From the NCBI GenBank assembly GCA_028355955.1, contig JAOMTQ010000003.1:1-64000 (forward strand): a DNA stretch of 64,000 nt, read 5' to 3'. Of this stretch, positions 47,457 to 58,698 are shown piece by piece (the first letter of the stretch is position 1; each line of letters starts with the position of its first letter). The stretch is from Methylophilaceae bacterium (GTDB taxonomy: Bacteria > Pseudomonadota > Gammaproteobacteria > Burkholderiales > Methylophilaceae). The position numbers were made by a program, and so were the translations under genes. The notes under the pieces are model-generated. The model searched no databases. It worked only from the letters and a program-made list of their open reading frames with translations, and was not told the origin of the DNA.

Positions 47457-50217
47457 AAAGTCTTATTTCGCCATCCTCATAAAGATTCTTTATGCATCTT
47501 CCACATAACTCTTTATGTTTTTCATTAAGACCAACATCATCACAATAATGCCAACATCTCTCACATTTTTGATGCTCACTTTTATTTACACTCACTTCTA
47601 GCTTTTCATTTTTCTTAATTGTGACTTTAGAAGCGATAAAAATAAACTTTAAGTCATCATTAAATACTTTTAAACTATTATGAATTTCTTCTGGAGCACT
47701 AATCTGAATAACCGACTGTAGCGAAGATCCCACAATACCTTTTTCTCTGAGTTCCTCTATTTTTTTATTTACAAAACTTCTAATTTCTAAGACATTTTTC
47801 CAATCATTTAAGTCTTTATCTTGCAACAAATTTTTTGGGAATTGGTACCATGTCTCGGTAAAAATACTTTTTTTATTATTTTTAAAAATAGTTTCTGACG
47901 CTTCATGTGCAGTAAAGCTTAGGATTGGTGTCATTATCCTAATTAATGACTGCGTTATATGAAATAACGCACTTTGAGCTGATCTTCTTCCATGTGAGTT
48001 TTCCTGCATTGTATAAAGCCTATCTTTAATAACATCCAAATAAAATCCTCCTAAATCCTCTGAGCAAAAGGAAACGAACTTTTGAATGCCTAAATAAAAA
48101 TTAAATGCATCATAATCTTTAATTATTGATTCTTGCAAGTTTTGGCATTGGTGCAGAGCAAACCTATCAATCGATAACATTTTTTCTGGCGATACAAGTT
48201 GTGTTTCATAATCGATATCTTCGATATTAGAAATCAGAAATCTTAAGGTATTCCTAATTCTTCTGTAGCTATCCGCCACTCTTTTCATAATCTCATCAGA
48301 AATATTAAGCTCTCCGGAGTAATCAGTGGAGGCAACCCATAATCTTAAAATATCCGCCCCATATTGATTAATAATTTTCTGAGGAGAAATAACATTACCT
48401 TTTGATTTACTCATCTTGTGGCCATCGCCATCAACTACAAAGCCATGAGTTAATAATGCCTTAAATGGAGCCGCATCATTAATTGCACATCCGGTAAGCA
48501 AGCTTGATTGAAACCAGCCCCTATGCTGATCAGAACCCTCAAGATAAAGATCTGCAGGATAATTTAACTCTTCACGATCTTGAATTACAGATTGATGGGT
48601 AGTACCAGAGTCAAACCAAACGTCTAATGTATCCGTTGATTTAAAATATGCTTTTGCATCATCACCTAGCATAGAATCAATATCTAAATTGAACCAGGCG
48701 TCAATACCTTCTTTTTCCATATTTTTTGCAATTTGCTCAAAAAAATAAATAGATTTTGGATGCGGTAAATTTGTTTCTTTATTGAGAAATATTGGTATCG
48801 GCACTCCCCAAGACCTTTGTCTAGAAATACACCAATCAGGCCTTTTCTCAATCATCGACTTCAGTCTTCCTTCTCCCCAATTTGGGAAAAAACTTGTGTT
48901 TTTTATTACTTCTTCAGCTTGACTACGTAAAGAAATATTTTTCTTATTTTTTACATCCATCCCAATAAACCATTGTTCCGTCGCTCTAAAAATGATTGGA
49001 GTTTTATGCCGCCAACAATGTGGATAGCTATGGGTAAAATTTTCTATAGAGACCAATGCTTCGTTCTCTCTGAGAGTCTCTATAATTTTTTTATTCGCAT
49101 CCCAAACACTTAGTGATCCAACAATATCAGTGTCTTTTGTAAACTTTCCATCTTTATCCACTGGGCTTTCAACAGGTAAGTCATAACGACTTCCAACTAC
49201 ATAATCATCTACCCCATGAGCAGGTGCAGTATGAACCAAACCCGTTCCAGTTTCAGTTGTAACATGAGATCCACAAATGATAGGCACCTCTTTTTCTTTA
49301 AAAGGATGGCGACATTGAATATTTTCAAGTGCTTCTCCATCACAAGAACCAACCATATTACCCTCAAGTTCATATGACTTTAGTTTTGTATTTGATAATT
49401 CAGTTGAAAGTATCAAAAATTTATCCTCTATTTCATATAATCCATACTCAAGTTTTGGATTGACACAAATAGCTTCATTAGCTGGAAGCGTCCAAGGGGT
49501 AGTTGTCCAAATAACAGCAAAAATATCTTTATTAATTTTATAATCAAAAATTCTTTCGATGGCTTCCTTATCAGGACAAATAAAAGCTACATCAATCGCT
49601 ATTGATTTTTTATCCTCATATTCCACCTCAGCTTCAGCAAGGGCAGAACCACAATCTGTGCACCAATTAACTGGTTTACCACCTTGATATAAGTAGCCAT
49701 TTTCGTAAATATTTGCTAATGACCTTATAATATTAGCTTCAATTTTATAATCCATTGTGAGATAAGGTGTATCCCATTCTCCAAAAACACCTAATCTTTG
49801 AAAATCTTTTTTTTGACTCTCTACTTGTTCATGCGCATAAGATCTGCAAAGACTTCTAAACTCTTTTGGTTTTAAATTTTTCCCATGTTCTTTTTCAATG
49901 ACCAATTCTATTGGTAAGCCATGACAATCCCATCCTGGAATAAAAGGAACATCAAAACCAGAAAAAGTTTTTGATTTAATAATAAAATCTTTTAAAATTT
50001 TATTTACAGCATGGCCAATATGAATATTTCCGTTTGCATAAGGTGGGCCATCATGAAGAATGTATTTTTTCATTCCTAGACGCGATTTCCTAATAGCGTC
50101 ATATATTTTTTTATGTTCTAAGCTCTTTAACCATTCAGGCTCTCTCTTCGCAAGGTTGCCTCTCATCGGAAAGCTAGTTTCTGGGAGATTAAGTTTATAT
50201 TTGTTTTTTTCTGTCAT
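47449..50217 (-). CDS. ileS: Isoleucyl-tRNA synthetase
   Basis: Charges tRNA-Ile. HIGH motif GNIHIGHAVNK near residue 63, KMSKS loop [15 protein letters not shown] near 600, editing-domain residues in IWTTTPWTLPANEA and ETGTGLVHTAPAHG, and a C-terminal zinc ribbon CERCWHYCDD...CGRC near 885-910. The 922 residues are normal for the bacterial type 1 enzyme. The ATG overlaps the ribF 3' end by 4 nt, and lspA overlaps its own end, so ribF-ileS-lspA is probably one transcript. Confidence 0.97.
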   Translation of the reverse strand: MTEKNKYKLNLPETSFPMRGNLAKREPEWLKSLEHKKIYDAIRKSRLGMKKYILHDGPPYANGNIHIGHAVNKILKDFIIKSKTFSGFDVPFIPGWDCHGLPIELVIEKEHGKNLKPKEFRSLCRSYAHEQVESQKKDFQRLGVFGEWDTPYLTMDYKIEANIIRSLANIYENGYLYQGGKPVNWCTDCGSALAEAEVEYEDKKSIAIDVAFICPDKEAIERIFDYKINKDIFAVIWTTTPWTLPANEAICVNPKLEYGLYEIEDKFLILSTELSNTKLKSYELEGNMVGSCDGEALENIQCRHPFKEKEVPIICGSHVTTETGTGLVHTAPAHGVDDYVVGSRYDLPVESPVDKDGKFTKDTDIVGSLSVWDANKKIIETLRENEALVSIENFTHSYPHCWRHKTPIIFRATEQWFIGMDVKNKKNISLRSQAEEVIKNTSFFPNWGEGRLKSMIEKRPDWCISRQRSWGVPIPIFLNKETNLPHPKSIYFFEQIAKNMEKEGIDAWFNLDIDSMLGDDAKAYFKSTDTLDVWFDSGTTHQSVIQDREELNYPADLYLEGSDQHRGWFQSSLLTGCAINDAAPFKALLTHGFVVDGDGHKMSKSKGNVISPQKIINQYGADILRLWVASTDYSGELNISDEIMKRVADSYRRIRNTLRFLISNIEDIDYETQLVSPEKMLSIDRFALHQCQNLQESIIKDYDAFNFYLGIQKFVSFCSEDLGGFYLDVIKDRLYTMQENSHGRRSAQSALFHITQSLIRIMTPILSFTAHEASETIFKNNKKSIFTETWYQFPKNLLQDKDLNDWKNVLEIRSFVNKKIEELREKGIVGSSLQSVIQISAPEEIHNSLKVFNDDLKFIFIASKVTIKKNEKLEVSVNKSEHQKCERCWHYCDDVGLNEKHKELCGRCIKNLYEDGEIRLYA

Positions 50218-51113
50218 AGATTTTGCTTTTCAAAAAAAAATTTTGCCTTGGTTACATCTAATTTAATTTGTTCTTTTAACTCATCGAGTGACTTAAACTT
50301 TTTTTCATCTCTTAATTTCTTTAAAAAAATAACGCTTACATGTTGATCGTATAGATCTGATGAAAAATTCAATAAGTGTACTTCAAGTTGCAATTTATTC
50401 TCTCCCTTAATTGAAGGCCTGATACCGAGATTAGCAACACCAAAATGATTTTGAAATTTTACAGCAAAGACACCCTTCAGTGGAGGACGATTATGCTTTA
50501 TATGAATATTCGCAGTAGGAAAACCAATCTGCCTTCCACGTTTATCTCCATGAACAACTTTTCCAGACATTGAATAAGGCCTTCCCATGAATTTATTAGC
50601 CTCCTCAAGATTATCATTAGCCAGAAGATTTCTTATGGAAGTGCTAGAAATTCTTGTATCTCCTATGAGGATTTTCTTTTGAATATTAATATCCATACCG
50701 CTAGCTGACAACTGCTTTATTCCTCCTTCTCTTCCGCTTCCAAAACAAAAATCTTCTCCTATAACAATTTCTTTTACCTTTAATTTTTCGATTAATGTAC
50801 TTATAAATTGATCGCCTGTTACCTTTGAAAATTCCTGATTAAATTTAATGATATGTACTCGATCTATTTTTAATTTATTAAAGAGTTCTATTTTTTCTCT
50901 TAGGCTTGAAATTCGAGTTTGAGGCTTATCATGTGAGAAGTAATCTTTTGGGTTGGGTTCAAAAGTTATAACTGCGCTCTCTAGTCCAAGCTCATGCGCT
51001 CTTTTCTTAACTTCAGTTAATAAAGCTTGATGCCCTAAATGCACACCATCAAAATTACCAATAGTCATAACACATGGCAATTGCTCTAAGTTGAAGTTCC
51101 TTAATATTTTCAC
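50214..51113 (-). CDS. ribF: Bifunctional riboflavin kinase / FAD synthetase
   Basis: Makes FMN and then FAD from riboflavin. The N-terminal adenylyltransferase domain has MTIGNFDGVHLGHQALL near residue 16 and ISSTSIRNLL near 155; the C-terminal kinase has GRQIGFPTANIHIKHN near 190 and GVANLGIRPSIKG near 228. The 299 residues are slightly short of the usual 310. The start is GTG, one base into the murJ stop (TAGTG). It provides the FAD for the two UbiH-type enzymes, but only in the general metabolic sense. Confidence 0.95.
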   Translation of the reverse strand: MKILRNFNLEQLPCVMTIGNFDGVHLGHQALLTEVKKRAHELGLESAVITFEPNPKDYFSHDKPQTRISSLREKIELFNKLKIDRVHIIKFNQEFSKVTGDQFISTLIEKLKVKEIVIGEDFCFGSGREGGIKQLSASGMDINIQKKILIGDTRISSTSIRNLLANDNLEEANKFMGRPYSMSGKVVHGDKRGRQIGFPTANIHIKHNRPPLKGVFAVKFQNHFGVANLGIRPSIKGENKLQLEVHLLNFSSDLYDQHVSVIFLKKLRDEKKFKSLDELKEQIKLDVTKAKFFFEKQNL

Positions 51114-52654
51114 TATGTGTGATGTGTCTTTCTAATAAACGAATTAAACTCAAAGCCCAATAATTTTAAGCTAATAAAATAAATTGCGCCACTAAGGCTG
51201 ATGATAAGTAGTAAATTCGCTACTCTTTGTAAAAATGAATAATTAACCCACTGATCGATAGAGCCTCGAAGAAAAAATAAACCAATAGCCATCAAACTTA
51301 GAGATATTAAAATTTTAATTAAAAATCCAACCCAACCTTTGTTCAATATAAATATTTTTTCTTTCTTTAAAAAATAAAACAATAATCCTGCATTTATACA
51401 TGCAGCTAAACCAATTGCAAGAGCAAGCCCTGCATGCTGTAAATATCCAATAAATAAGAGATTCATTACTTGTGTACAAAATAAAGTAAAAATTGCAATT
51501 TTGACTGGTGTTTTAATATTTTGTTGGGCATAAAAAGCCGGAGCTAATATTTTAATTAAAATTAAGCCGACTAAGCCAACACTATAAGAAATCAGCGCTA
51601 TTTGAGTCATTAAAATATCATATTCACTGAAAGCCCCGTAATAAAAAAGTGTTGTAATGAGTGGGATTCCAAGCATCGCTAGCCCTACTGCTGATGGCGC
51701 TGCCAACAAAATACCTAATTTAAGGGCCCAATTTATTAATTCTGAATATTCTGATTTATTCTTATTAGATAAGCTCTTTGATAGGTTAGGTAAAAGCAAA
51801 GTACTTAATGCAACACCTAATATTCCTGCTGGAAATTCAAGCAATCTATCTGCATAGTAAAGCCATGAAATGCTTCCTACAGAAAGGAATGAAGCAAAAA
51901 TTGTATTGATGAGAAGTGAGATTTGAGCAACTGAAACACCTAATATAGATGGCCCCATTAGTTTTAAAACTCTCCATACACCAGCATTTTTAAAGTTAAA
52001 ATCAAGTTTTGGTATACATCCAATTTGCTTTAAAAATGGAATTTGAAAAAATAGTTGAAGAATTCCCCCAATGAAAACTGACCATGCAAGAACATATGCT
52101 GGTTGATTAAAATAATCAGTAAAAAATAATGCTCCAATAATAAATGAGATATTTAACCAAACAGGTGTAAACGCAGGCACAATAAATTTTCCAAATGTAT
52201 TTAAGATACCTCCAGCCATAGATACAAGTGAAATAAAAAATATATAAGGAAATGTAATTTTTAGTAAATCTACAGTCAGATTATATTTTTCAGGATTTGT
52301 TATAAACCCAGGTGCTGTAATATAAATGATCCAAGGAGCACCAAAAACTCCTAAAAGAGTAATTAGTATGAGGAAAAGTCCTAATAAGGTTGAAATCTTA
52401 TTAATAAATGACTTTAATTCAAGAGAAGAATTTTTTGTTTTATACTCAGACAATATGGGTATAAATGCTTGAGTAAATGCTCCCTCAGCTGATATTCTTC
52501 TCAATAAATTTGGAATTTTAAATGCGACGAAAAATGCATCACTTTCTAATCCTGCCCCAAAAATCCTAGCGATAACTGTATCCCTTATAAAACCAAGTAT
52601 TCTTGATAATGTTGTCATACCTCCAATACCAAAGAATGTTTTTAATAAGTTCAT
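51113..52654 (-). CDS. murJ: Lipid II flippase MurJ
   Basis: Polytopic inner-membrane protein of the MOP family that moves lipid II to the periplasmic face. About 14 hydrophobic segments; the N-terminal GGMTTLSRILGFIRDTVIARIFGAG is the family signature, with DAFFVAFKIPNLLRRISAEGAFTQAFIP right after. The track start is TTG 52660; ATG 52654 two codons later is preferred, giving 513 residues. rpsT diverges from it, the standard murJ/rpsT layout in proteobacteria. Confidence 0.96.
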   Translation of the reverse strand: MNLLKTFFGIGGMTTLSRILGFIRDTVIARIFGAGLESDAFFVAFKIPNLLRRISAEGAFTQAFIPILSEYKTKNSSLELKSFINKISTLLGLFLILITLLGVFGAPWIIYITAPGFITNPEKYNLTVDLLKITFPYIFFISLVSMAGGILNTFGKFIVPAFTPVWLNISFIIGALFFTDYFNQPAYVLAWSVFIGGILQLFFQIPFLKQIGCIPKLDFNFKNAGVWRVLKLMGPSILGVSVAQISLLINTIFASFLSVGSISWLYYADRLLEFPAGILGVALSTLLLPNLSKSLSNKNKSEYSELINWALKLGILLAAPSAVGLAMLGIPLITTLFYYGAFSEYDILMTQIALISYSVGLVGLILIKILAPAFYAQQNIKTPVKIAIFTLFCTQVMNLLFIGYLQHAGLALAIGLAACINAGLLFYFLKKEKIFILNKGWVGFLIKILISLSLMAIGLFFLRGSIDQWVNYSFLQRVANLLLIISLSGAIYFISLKLLGFEFNSFIRKTHHT

Positions 52655-52760
52655 AGTCAATTATTTATAATGCTTAAAATTTTAGTATGATTTTATCACG
52701 GTACTAGATTCAATTTTTTAATGTTTAATCAATTATTTAGCTAAATTTATTTAAATAAAC

Positions 52761-52789
52761 TTGTATCTAATTCATAAAATGGATAAAAT
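52761..52789 (+). promoter_or_regulatory. Promoter of rpsT
   Basis: TTGTAT, 17 nt, TAAAAT on the plus strand, about 35 nt upstream of the true rpsT ATG. The -10 matches five of six bases, the -35 three of six. The TTG taken as an ORF start in the track is therefore promoter sequence, not coding. Confidence 0.5.
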
Positions 52790-52823
52790 ACACAACTTAA
52801 AAATTGTTGTAAGGATTCAACCC

Positions 52824-53084
52824 ATGGCCAATACGGCTCAGACAAGAAAAAGAGCAAGACAAACGGTGAAACAAAGAGCTCATAATGTAGGTCTTCGTTC
52901 AACGCTCAGAACGGCTATAAAGAAAATTAAATCAGCTATCGAAGGTGGAAACAGCAAAGCCGCAAAAAAAGCATTTGAAGAAAATGTTTCCATTATTGAC
53001 AGCATCGCTGATAAAAAAATTATTCACAAAAATAAAGCAGCTCGACATAAATCAAGATTAAATTCTGCCATTAAATCTATGTAA
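52824..53084 (+). CDS. rpsT: 30S ribosomal protein S20
   Basis: Small-subunit protein that binds 16S rRNA helices early in assembly. The family start [21 protein letters not shown] and the helical, very basic remainder ([32 protein letters not shown]) are unmistakable. The track carries 21 extra residues; ATG 52824 with AAGGAT upstream gives the standard 86 residues. It stands alone on its strand between divergent murJ and convergent purK. Confidence 0.97.
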   Translation: MANTAQTRKRARQTVKQRAHNVGLRSTLRTAIKKIKSAIEGGNSKAAKKAFEENVSIIDSIADKKIIHKNKAARHKSRLNSAIKSM

Positions 53085-53089
53085 AATTA

Positions 53090-53114
53090 GGGAATGTAAT
53101 TTTTTACATTTCCC
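53090..53114. terminator. Hairpin between rpsT and purK stops
   Basis: GGGAATGTAA and TTACATTTCCC form an imperfect stem (one bulged T) with a TTTT loop, overlapping the last codons of purK. Neither strand has a proper downstream T-run, so it is at best a weak two-way terminator for the converging genes. Confidence 0.33.
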
Positions 53115-54249
53115 ATAGTTTAGATCTAATTTCCTCAGCTTTAATAATCAAGTCTTCAATGTTTTCCCCAACCACTGTGATATGTCCCATTTTACGTCCA
53201 GCACGTGGTTCATTCTTTCCATATAAATGTATATTGATTCCTTTTCCCTCTAGTTGTGTAAAATTAGGTATCGTAACCTCTCCATTTTTTAGCCATAAGT
53301 CACCTAATAAATTTAACATTACAGCATTTTTTTCTAAAATAATATCTAGTAAATTATCATTTGTTAGACAAAGTACTTGCTGATCAAACTGACTTACATT
53401 GCAAGCGTCTAGAGTAAAATGACCAGAATTATGTGGTCTTGGTGCAACCTCATTTATATATAGTTTATTGTTAGAAATAAAAAATTCTACTGCGATTGTT
53501 CCCACATAGTTTAAATTTTTTGCTATCTTTAAAGCGTAAGTGACAGCCTCTATCTTTAAAACATCATTAACTCTTGCTGGAATTATAGATAAATCTAAAA
53601 TGCCTTCTTTATGTTGATTTTCAATGACTGGAAATATTTTTGATACCCCATCTGAGGATCTAGACAAAACCACAGAAATTTCCTTATCTAATTTTATTTT
53701 TTTTTCTAAGACAAACTCACCTTCATTTGAATCATTTAATACTGCTTTAGTTTCAGTTAAGTTATTTACATGATGTTGACCTTTACCATCATATCCAAAT
53801 TTTGATTGTTTAAGAATTGCTGGAAAAATTTTTTTATCTTCAAGATCTGATAACAATTCAGCTGATTCAATCGGCTCATAAAGTCCAATCGGTAGCTCGA
53901 GACTTTTAATAAACTCCTTTTCTTTTACACGTCTTTGAACAATTGATATTGCTCCAGAATTTGGATGAGTTCTTACTTTTTCTTCTAAATACTTTATTGT
54001 TTCTGATGGGATGTTTTCAAATTCAGTTGAAATAGCTTCGCAATTATTGATCATTAGGTCTAATGAAGATTTATCTGAAAATGAGCTACAAATATGTTTA
54101 TTTGCTATTTTGCCAGCGGGACTCTCTTGATCAGGATCTAGTACAGTCACTTCATATCCTAAGCGATGAGCTGCTTCAACAAAAAACTTTCCTAATTGGC
54201 CCCCTCCCAACATTCCTAACATTGAAGGTGGTTTTATCACTTTACCCAT
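53104..54249 (-). CDS. purK: N5-carboxyaminoimidazole ribonucleotide synthase
   Basis: ATP-grasp enzyme that carboxylates AIR to N5-CAIR with bicarbonate, in purine synthesis. GMLGGGQLGKFFVEAAHRLGY lies at the N-terminus (nucleotide-fold), with ILKQSKFGYDGKGQ near 147 and the ATP-grasp segment INEVAPRPHNSGHFTLD near 265. The 381 residues fit. It begins 5 nt after purE, and purE-purK pairing is standard. Confidence 0.95.
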   Translation of the reverse strand: MGKVIKPPSMLGMLGGGQLGKFFVEAAHRLGYEVTVLDPDQESPAGKIANKHICSSFSDKSSLDLMINNCEAISTEFENIPSETIKYLEEKVRTHPNSGAISIVQRRVKEKEFIKSLELPIGLYEPIESAELLSDLEDKKIFPAILKQSKFGYDGKGQHHVNNLTETKAVLNDSNEGEFVLEKKIKLDKEISVVLSRSSDGVSKIFPVIENQHKEGILDLSIIPARVNDVLKIEAVTYALKIAKNLNYVGTIAVEFFISNNKLYINEVAPRPHNSGHFTLDACNVSQFDQQVLCLTNDNLLDIILEKNAVMLNLLGDLWLKNGEVTIPNFTQLEGKGINIHLYGKNEPRAGRKMGHITVVGENIEDLIIKAEEIRSKLWEM

Positions 54250-54254
54250 AGTTA

Positions 54255-54749
54255 TTAGCTTTCTAATTTCATATTCAAAACTTTTTGCTCTTGAGTCTTT
54301 GTAAACTTTTTAAGCTTATTTCTTAAGTCGTCATTCTTTTCCGCTAGTAATCTCACTACAAAAAGAGCGGCATTAAAAGCTCCTGCCTCCCCAATTGCAA
54401 ATGTTGCTACAGGAACCCCTTTTGGCATTTGCACAATTGAGAGTAATGAATCCTTACCCTCCAAATAAGTTGTTTTTACAGGCACTCCTAATACAGGAAG
54501 ATTTGTTTTTGAGGCGATCATTCCTGGTAAATGTGCAGCACCACCTGCTCCTGCAATAATAACTTTAAAGCCATTTGCTTCTGCCTCATTTGCAAATGAA
54601 TACATCAGATCAGGGGTTCTATGAGCGGAAACAACCTCAGCTTTATAGTTTATTCCGAAATCATCTAAGATTGTTGCAGCATGTTTCATCGTGGGCCAGT
54701 CGCTTTCTGATCCCATTACAATGGCAACAACTATTTTTTCTTTATTCAT
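54255..54749 (-). CDS. purE: N5-carboxyaminoimidazole ribonucleotide mutase
   Basis: Moves the carboxyl group of N5-CAIR to give [25 protein letters not shown] near residue 12, [11 protein letters not shown] near 39 with the conserved histidine, and [24 protein letters not shown] near 67 identify a class I PurE. The 164 residues are standard. It follows proB by 17 nt; linking purEK to the rplU-obgE-proB set is not the common order and may be a local rearrangement. Confidence 0.96.
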   Translation of the reverse strand: MNKEKIVVAIVMGSESDWPTMKHAATILDDFGINYKAEVVSAHRTPDLMYSFANEAEANGFKVIIAGAGGAAHLPGMIASKTNLPVLGVPVKTTYLEGKDSLLSIVQMPKGVPVATFAIGEAGAFNAALFVVRLLAEKNDDLRNKLKKFTKTQEQKVLNMKLES

Positions 54750-54766
54750 TTATCCCCCTTAAAACA

Positions 54767-55885
54767 TTAAAGAACTACGAGATTATCTCTATGAATGACA
54801 TTCACTTCATTCATAAAACCTAAAATAGATTCAATTTCATCACTTGAAACACCACAAATCTTTTTTGAATCAATTGAATTATAGTTAACAAGTCCTTTCG
54901 CTATCTCGATCCCCTTACTATCGACACAAGACACAACCTCACCTCGATCAAACTCTCCCTCCACCTCCAATATACCAATGGATAGTAAGCTTTTGCCCTT
55001 ATCTAATATTGCTATTGATGCACCTTCGTCCAGGATCAATCTTCCACAACTCCTTAAGTTATCTGCAAGCCATTTTTTCTTTGCTATTTTTTTCTCAAGT
55101 CTCGACTCTAAAAAAGTACCGACAGACTGATTATTGAATAACTTAAAAAATGTTTCATCAATCTTCCCATTTGCAATGATCGTATGTGTACCACTTAAAG
55201 ATGCTCTTCTTGCAGCTTCAATTTTTGTCACCATACCTCCTGTACCATATGTTGAAGAGGTTTTTTTTGCTAATAAATCCAGTGTCTTGTCATCAGTAAA
55301 AGCTTTTTCAATGAGAGAGGCATTTATATCAACGGCTGGGTCATCAGAAAATAGACCTTCTTGGTCGGTAAACAAAACCAAGTAGTCTGCTTCAATTAAA
55401 TTAGCTACCATCGCCGCAAGGTTATCATTATCACCAAATTGTATCTCCTCAGTTGAAACCGTATCATTCTCATTGATAATTGGAACTATACCGCTAGTGA
55501 TTAAGTTATTAATTGTTGATCTAGCATTTAAATACCTTTTTCTATCACTCAAATCTTCATGGGTTAGTAAAACTTGGGCTGCAATTTTATTATTTTGCGT
55601 AAATACATCTTTATATACTTGCGCCAAATCCATTTGTCCTATAGCTGCTGCTGCTTGAAGTTCACTCAAAATATTAGGCTTCGCATTAATATTAAGTTTT
55701 TTTAGGCCCGCAAAAATTGCTCCACTAGAAACAATTACCACCCCGATTCCATTATCTAACCACGAAGAAACTTCATAAGATAATTTATCTAAAAATTCTT
55801 TATCAAATCCATCATTATTGGTAATTGTACTTGTACCAACCTTGATTACGATTTTTTTTGAGTCAGAGAATTTAAGCTTTTTCAT
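54767..55885 (-). CDS. proB: Glutamate 5-kinase
   Basis: Phosphorylates glutamate, first and regulated step of proline synthesis. IVIKVGTSTIT opens the amino-acid-kinase fold, VVIVSSGAIFAGL near 50 and NENDTVSTEEIQFGDNDNLAA near 137 form the active site, and YGTGGMVTKIEAAR near 212 follows. The last 100 residues (about 275-372) are a PUA domain, so it is the two-domain form. The gene lies 4 nt after obgE, the usual rplU-rpmA-obgE-proB order. Confidence 0.96.
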   Translation of the reverse strand: MKKLKFSDSKKIVIKVGTSTITNNDGFDKEFLDKLSYEVSSWLDNGIGVVIVSSGAIFAGLKKLNINAKPNILSELQAAAAIGQMDLAQVYKDVFTQNNKIAAQVLLTHEDLSDRKRYLNARSTINNLITSGIVPIINENDTVSTEEIQFGDNDNLAAMVANLIEADYLVLFTDQEGLFSDDPAVDINASLIEKAFTDDKTLDLLAKKTSSTYGTGGMVTKIEAARRASLSGTHTIIANGKIDETFFKLFNNQSVGTFLESRLEKKIAKKKWLADNLRSCGRLILDEGASIAILDKGKSLLSIGILEVEGEFDRGEVVSCVDSKGIEIAKGLVNYNSIDSKKICGVSSDEIESILGFMNEVNVIHRDNLVVL

Positions 55886-55889
55886 AATT

Positions 55890-56938
<1,049 letters not shown>

Positions 56939-56958
56939 ATTTAAAAATTATTTAACTT

Positions 56959-57216
56959 TTAAGAAGGTGAAACGTGAACCAACCTTCTCTTTAAAGCACC
57001 TTTAGTTGTAAAGCTGACTTTTCCAGCTACTTTTGCAAATAAGGTATGATCTTTACCAAGCCCAACGTTTTCTCCCGGGTGCATTTTTGTACCTCGTTGC
57101 CTTAGAATTATTCCTCCAGCTTTTACAAACTGATCGCCAAATACTTTTAGACCTAATCTTTTAGACTCAGAATCTCTTCCGTTTCTTGAACTACCGCCTG
57201 CTTTTTTATGTGCCAT
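56959..57216 (-). CDS. rpmA: 50S ribosomal protein L27
   Basis: Large-subunit protein close to the peptidyl-transferase centre. [22 protein letters not shown] at the N-terminus and [19 protein letters not shown] in the middle are diagnostic, and the 85 residues are exactly family length. It lies 12 nt after rplU. The N-terminus lacks the cleavable extension found in Firmicutes, as expected for a proteobacterium. Confidence 0.97.
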   Translation of the reverse strand: MAHKKAGGSSRNGRDSESKRLGLKVFGDQFVKAGGIILRQRGTKMHPGENVGLGKDHTLFAKVAGKVSFTTKGALKRRLVHVSPS

Positions 57217-57228
57217 TTATAAAAATCC

Positions 57229-57543
57229 TTATTTTACTATTATTTTATCAATCTTAATCTCTGTAAAGCTCTGTCTGTGGCCTTGAGATTTTTTATAATG
57301 CTTTCTTCTATTCATCTTAAATATTTTGACTTTATCACCTCTACCATGAGATACAACTGTTGTATTAACAACTGCACCTTTTACTAAAGGGGTCCCTATA
57401 GTGACTTTTTCTCCGTCTATAACAGACAAAACATTATCTATACTGTATGGCTTCCCAACTTCAGCACTTAATTTCTCAACCTTCAGAAGTTGTCCTTCTG
57501 TAACTTTAAATTGTTTACCACCTGTCTTGATTAATGCGTACAT
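57229..57543 (-). CDS. rplU: 50S ribosomal protein L21
   Basis: Binds 23S rRNA domain V region and is made together with L27. [25 protein letters not shown] opens it and [22 protein letters not shown] closes it. The track adds 21 residues from a start inside the promoter; ATG 57543 gives the standard 104 residues. A full promoter lies about 40 nt upstream on the minus strand, so this is the head of the rplU-rpmA-obgE-proB-purE-purK unit. Confidence 0.97.
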   Translation of the reverse strand: MYALIKTGGKQFKVTEGQLLKVEKLSAEVGKPYSIDNVLSVIDGEKVTIGTPLVKGAVVNTTVVSHGRGDKVKIFKMNRRKHYKKSQGHRQSFTEIKIDKIIVK

Positions 57544-57577
57544 CAGAACGACCTTTATATCTTTAATTAGATTCGCG

Positions 57578-57606
57578 ATTATACTGAAAAAATAATAATT
57601 TATCAA
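57578..57606 (-). promoter_or_regulatory. Strong sigma70 promoter of the rplU operon
   Basis: On the minus strand TTGATA (-35) and TATAAT (-10) are exactly 17 nt apart, the best promoter match in the window (five of six and six of six). The start of transcription would be about 28 nt before the rplU ATG at 57543. The upstream track ORFs on both strands begin inside this promoter. Confidence 0.72.
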
Positions 57607-57722
57607 TGAATAGCATTGGCCTGATCAAATTTTTAACATCAAATATGTTGACTGATTTTATCTGCTCATTTTTTTTACGTATGTTAGAATTTGTGCATAT
57701 TCAGAAGACTACTAAGAACATA

Positions 57723-58691
57723 GTGAATCTCAAAGAAATCACAAAACCTATTCATGGTGACCTTAATTGCGTTGATAAAGTAATTAAAAGTCATTTAAGC
57801 TCAGATATACCGGTAATTAATCAAATATCAACCTATATTTTGAATAGTGGAGGGAAGAAAATGCGCCCCATTTTCCACTTATTACTAGCTGGTCTAGATG
57901 GTGAAATAACTGAATCTAACCATGACGTAGCTTCCATAATAGAATTTATTCATACAGCTACCTTGCTTCATGATGATGTTGTTGATCAATCAACAAAAAG
58001 AAGAAATATTCAAACTGCTAATGCAGTTTTTGGTAATTCAGCAAGTATCTTGGTTGGAGATTTTTTGTACTCTCGTTCATTTCAAATGATGGTCAAAATC
58101 GATAACATGAATGTAATGAAGGTTCTTGCAGATGCTACGAATAAAATTTCAGAAGGTGAAGTTCTACAGTTAATAAATAGTCATAATCCCCAAATCAATG
58201 AATCACAATATTTTGAAGTTATTGAGTTTAAAACTGCAAAACTATTTGAGGCTTGCGGAAAAATTGCAGCAATTATTAATAAAAAAGATCAAAACCAAGT
58301 TGAGCTTTACTCAACAATAGGTAAGCACTTCGGTATCATTTTTCAATTAGCTGATGATATTCTTGATTATTCTGGTAATTCAAATGAGATTGGAAAGAAT
58401 ATAGGTGATGATCTCAGAGAAGGAAAAGTAACCCTTCCCTTGATCCTCACAATAAAAATGTCGAATAGTAAAGATAGAGGAATTCTTACTAATGCTATTA
58501 AAACAGGTGACATTAATTATTTACCAAGCATAGTTTCGCTAATTAAAAAAAGTGGTGCAATTGATGAAATTAAAGAAATTGCAAACCAGCACCTTAATAA
58601 AATTGAAACACTTCTTGATGGAAATCATAATAAGAAATACCAAGATAGCCTATTAAAGCTTGCTAGATTCTCTTTATTAAGGTCAGTTTAA
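57723..58691 (+). CDS. ispB: Octaprenyl/polyprenyl diphosphate synthase
   Basis: Long-chain trans-prenyltransferase that makes the ubiquinone side chain. GGKKMRPIFHLL near residue 50 (GTG numbering), first aspartate motif LLHDDVVDQSTKRR near 83, and second QLADDILDYSGN near 212 are present; the alanine/serine-type residues before the first motif agree with a long product. The track starts at ATG 57606 with 39 extra residues; GTG 57723, NLKEITKPIHGDL, gives 322 residues and the family N-terminus, though ATG 57681 is also possible. Divergent from rplU, the classic arrangement. Confidence 0.92.
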   Translation: MNLKEITKPIHGDLNCVDKVIKSHLSSDIPVINQISTYILNSGGKKMRPIFHLLLAGLDGEITESNHDVASIIEFIHTATLLHDDVVDQSTKRRNIQTANAVFGNSASILVGDFLYSRSFQMMVKIDNMNVMKVLADATNKISEGEVLQLINSHNPQINESQYFEVIEFKTAKLFEACGKIAAIINKKDQNQVELYSTIGKHFGIIFQLADDILDYSGNSNEIGKNIGDDLREGKVTLPLILTIKMSNSKDRGILTNAIKTGDINYLPSIVSLIKKSGAIDEIKEIANQHLNKIETLLDGNHNKKYQDSLLKLARFSLLRSV

Positions 58692-58698
58692 AATTTAA

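Noticed and set aside
57606-57722. 39-residue N-terminal extension of IspB as a targeting sequence
   Set aside because: The region lies in promoter DNA opposite rplU and matches nothing in the family; GTG 57723 restores normal length.
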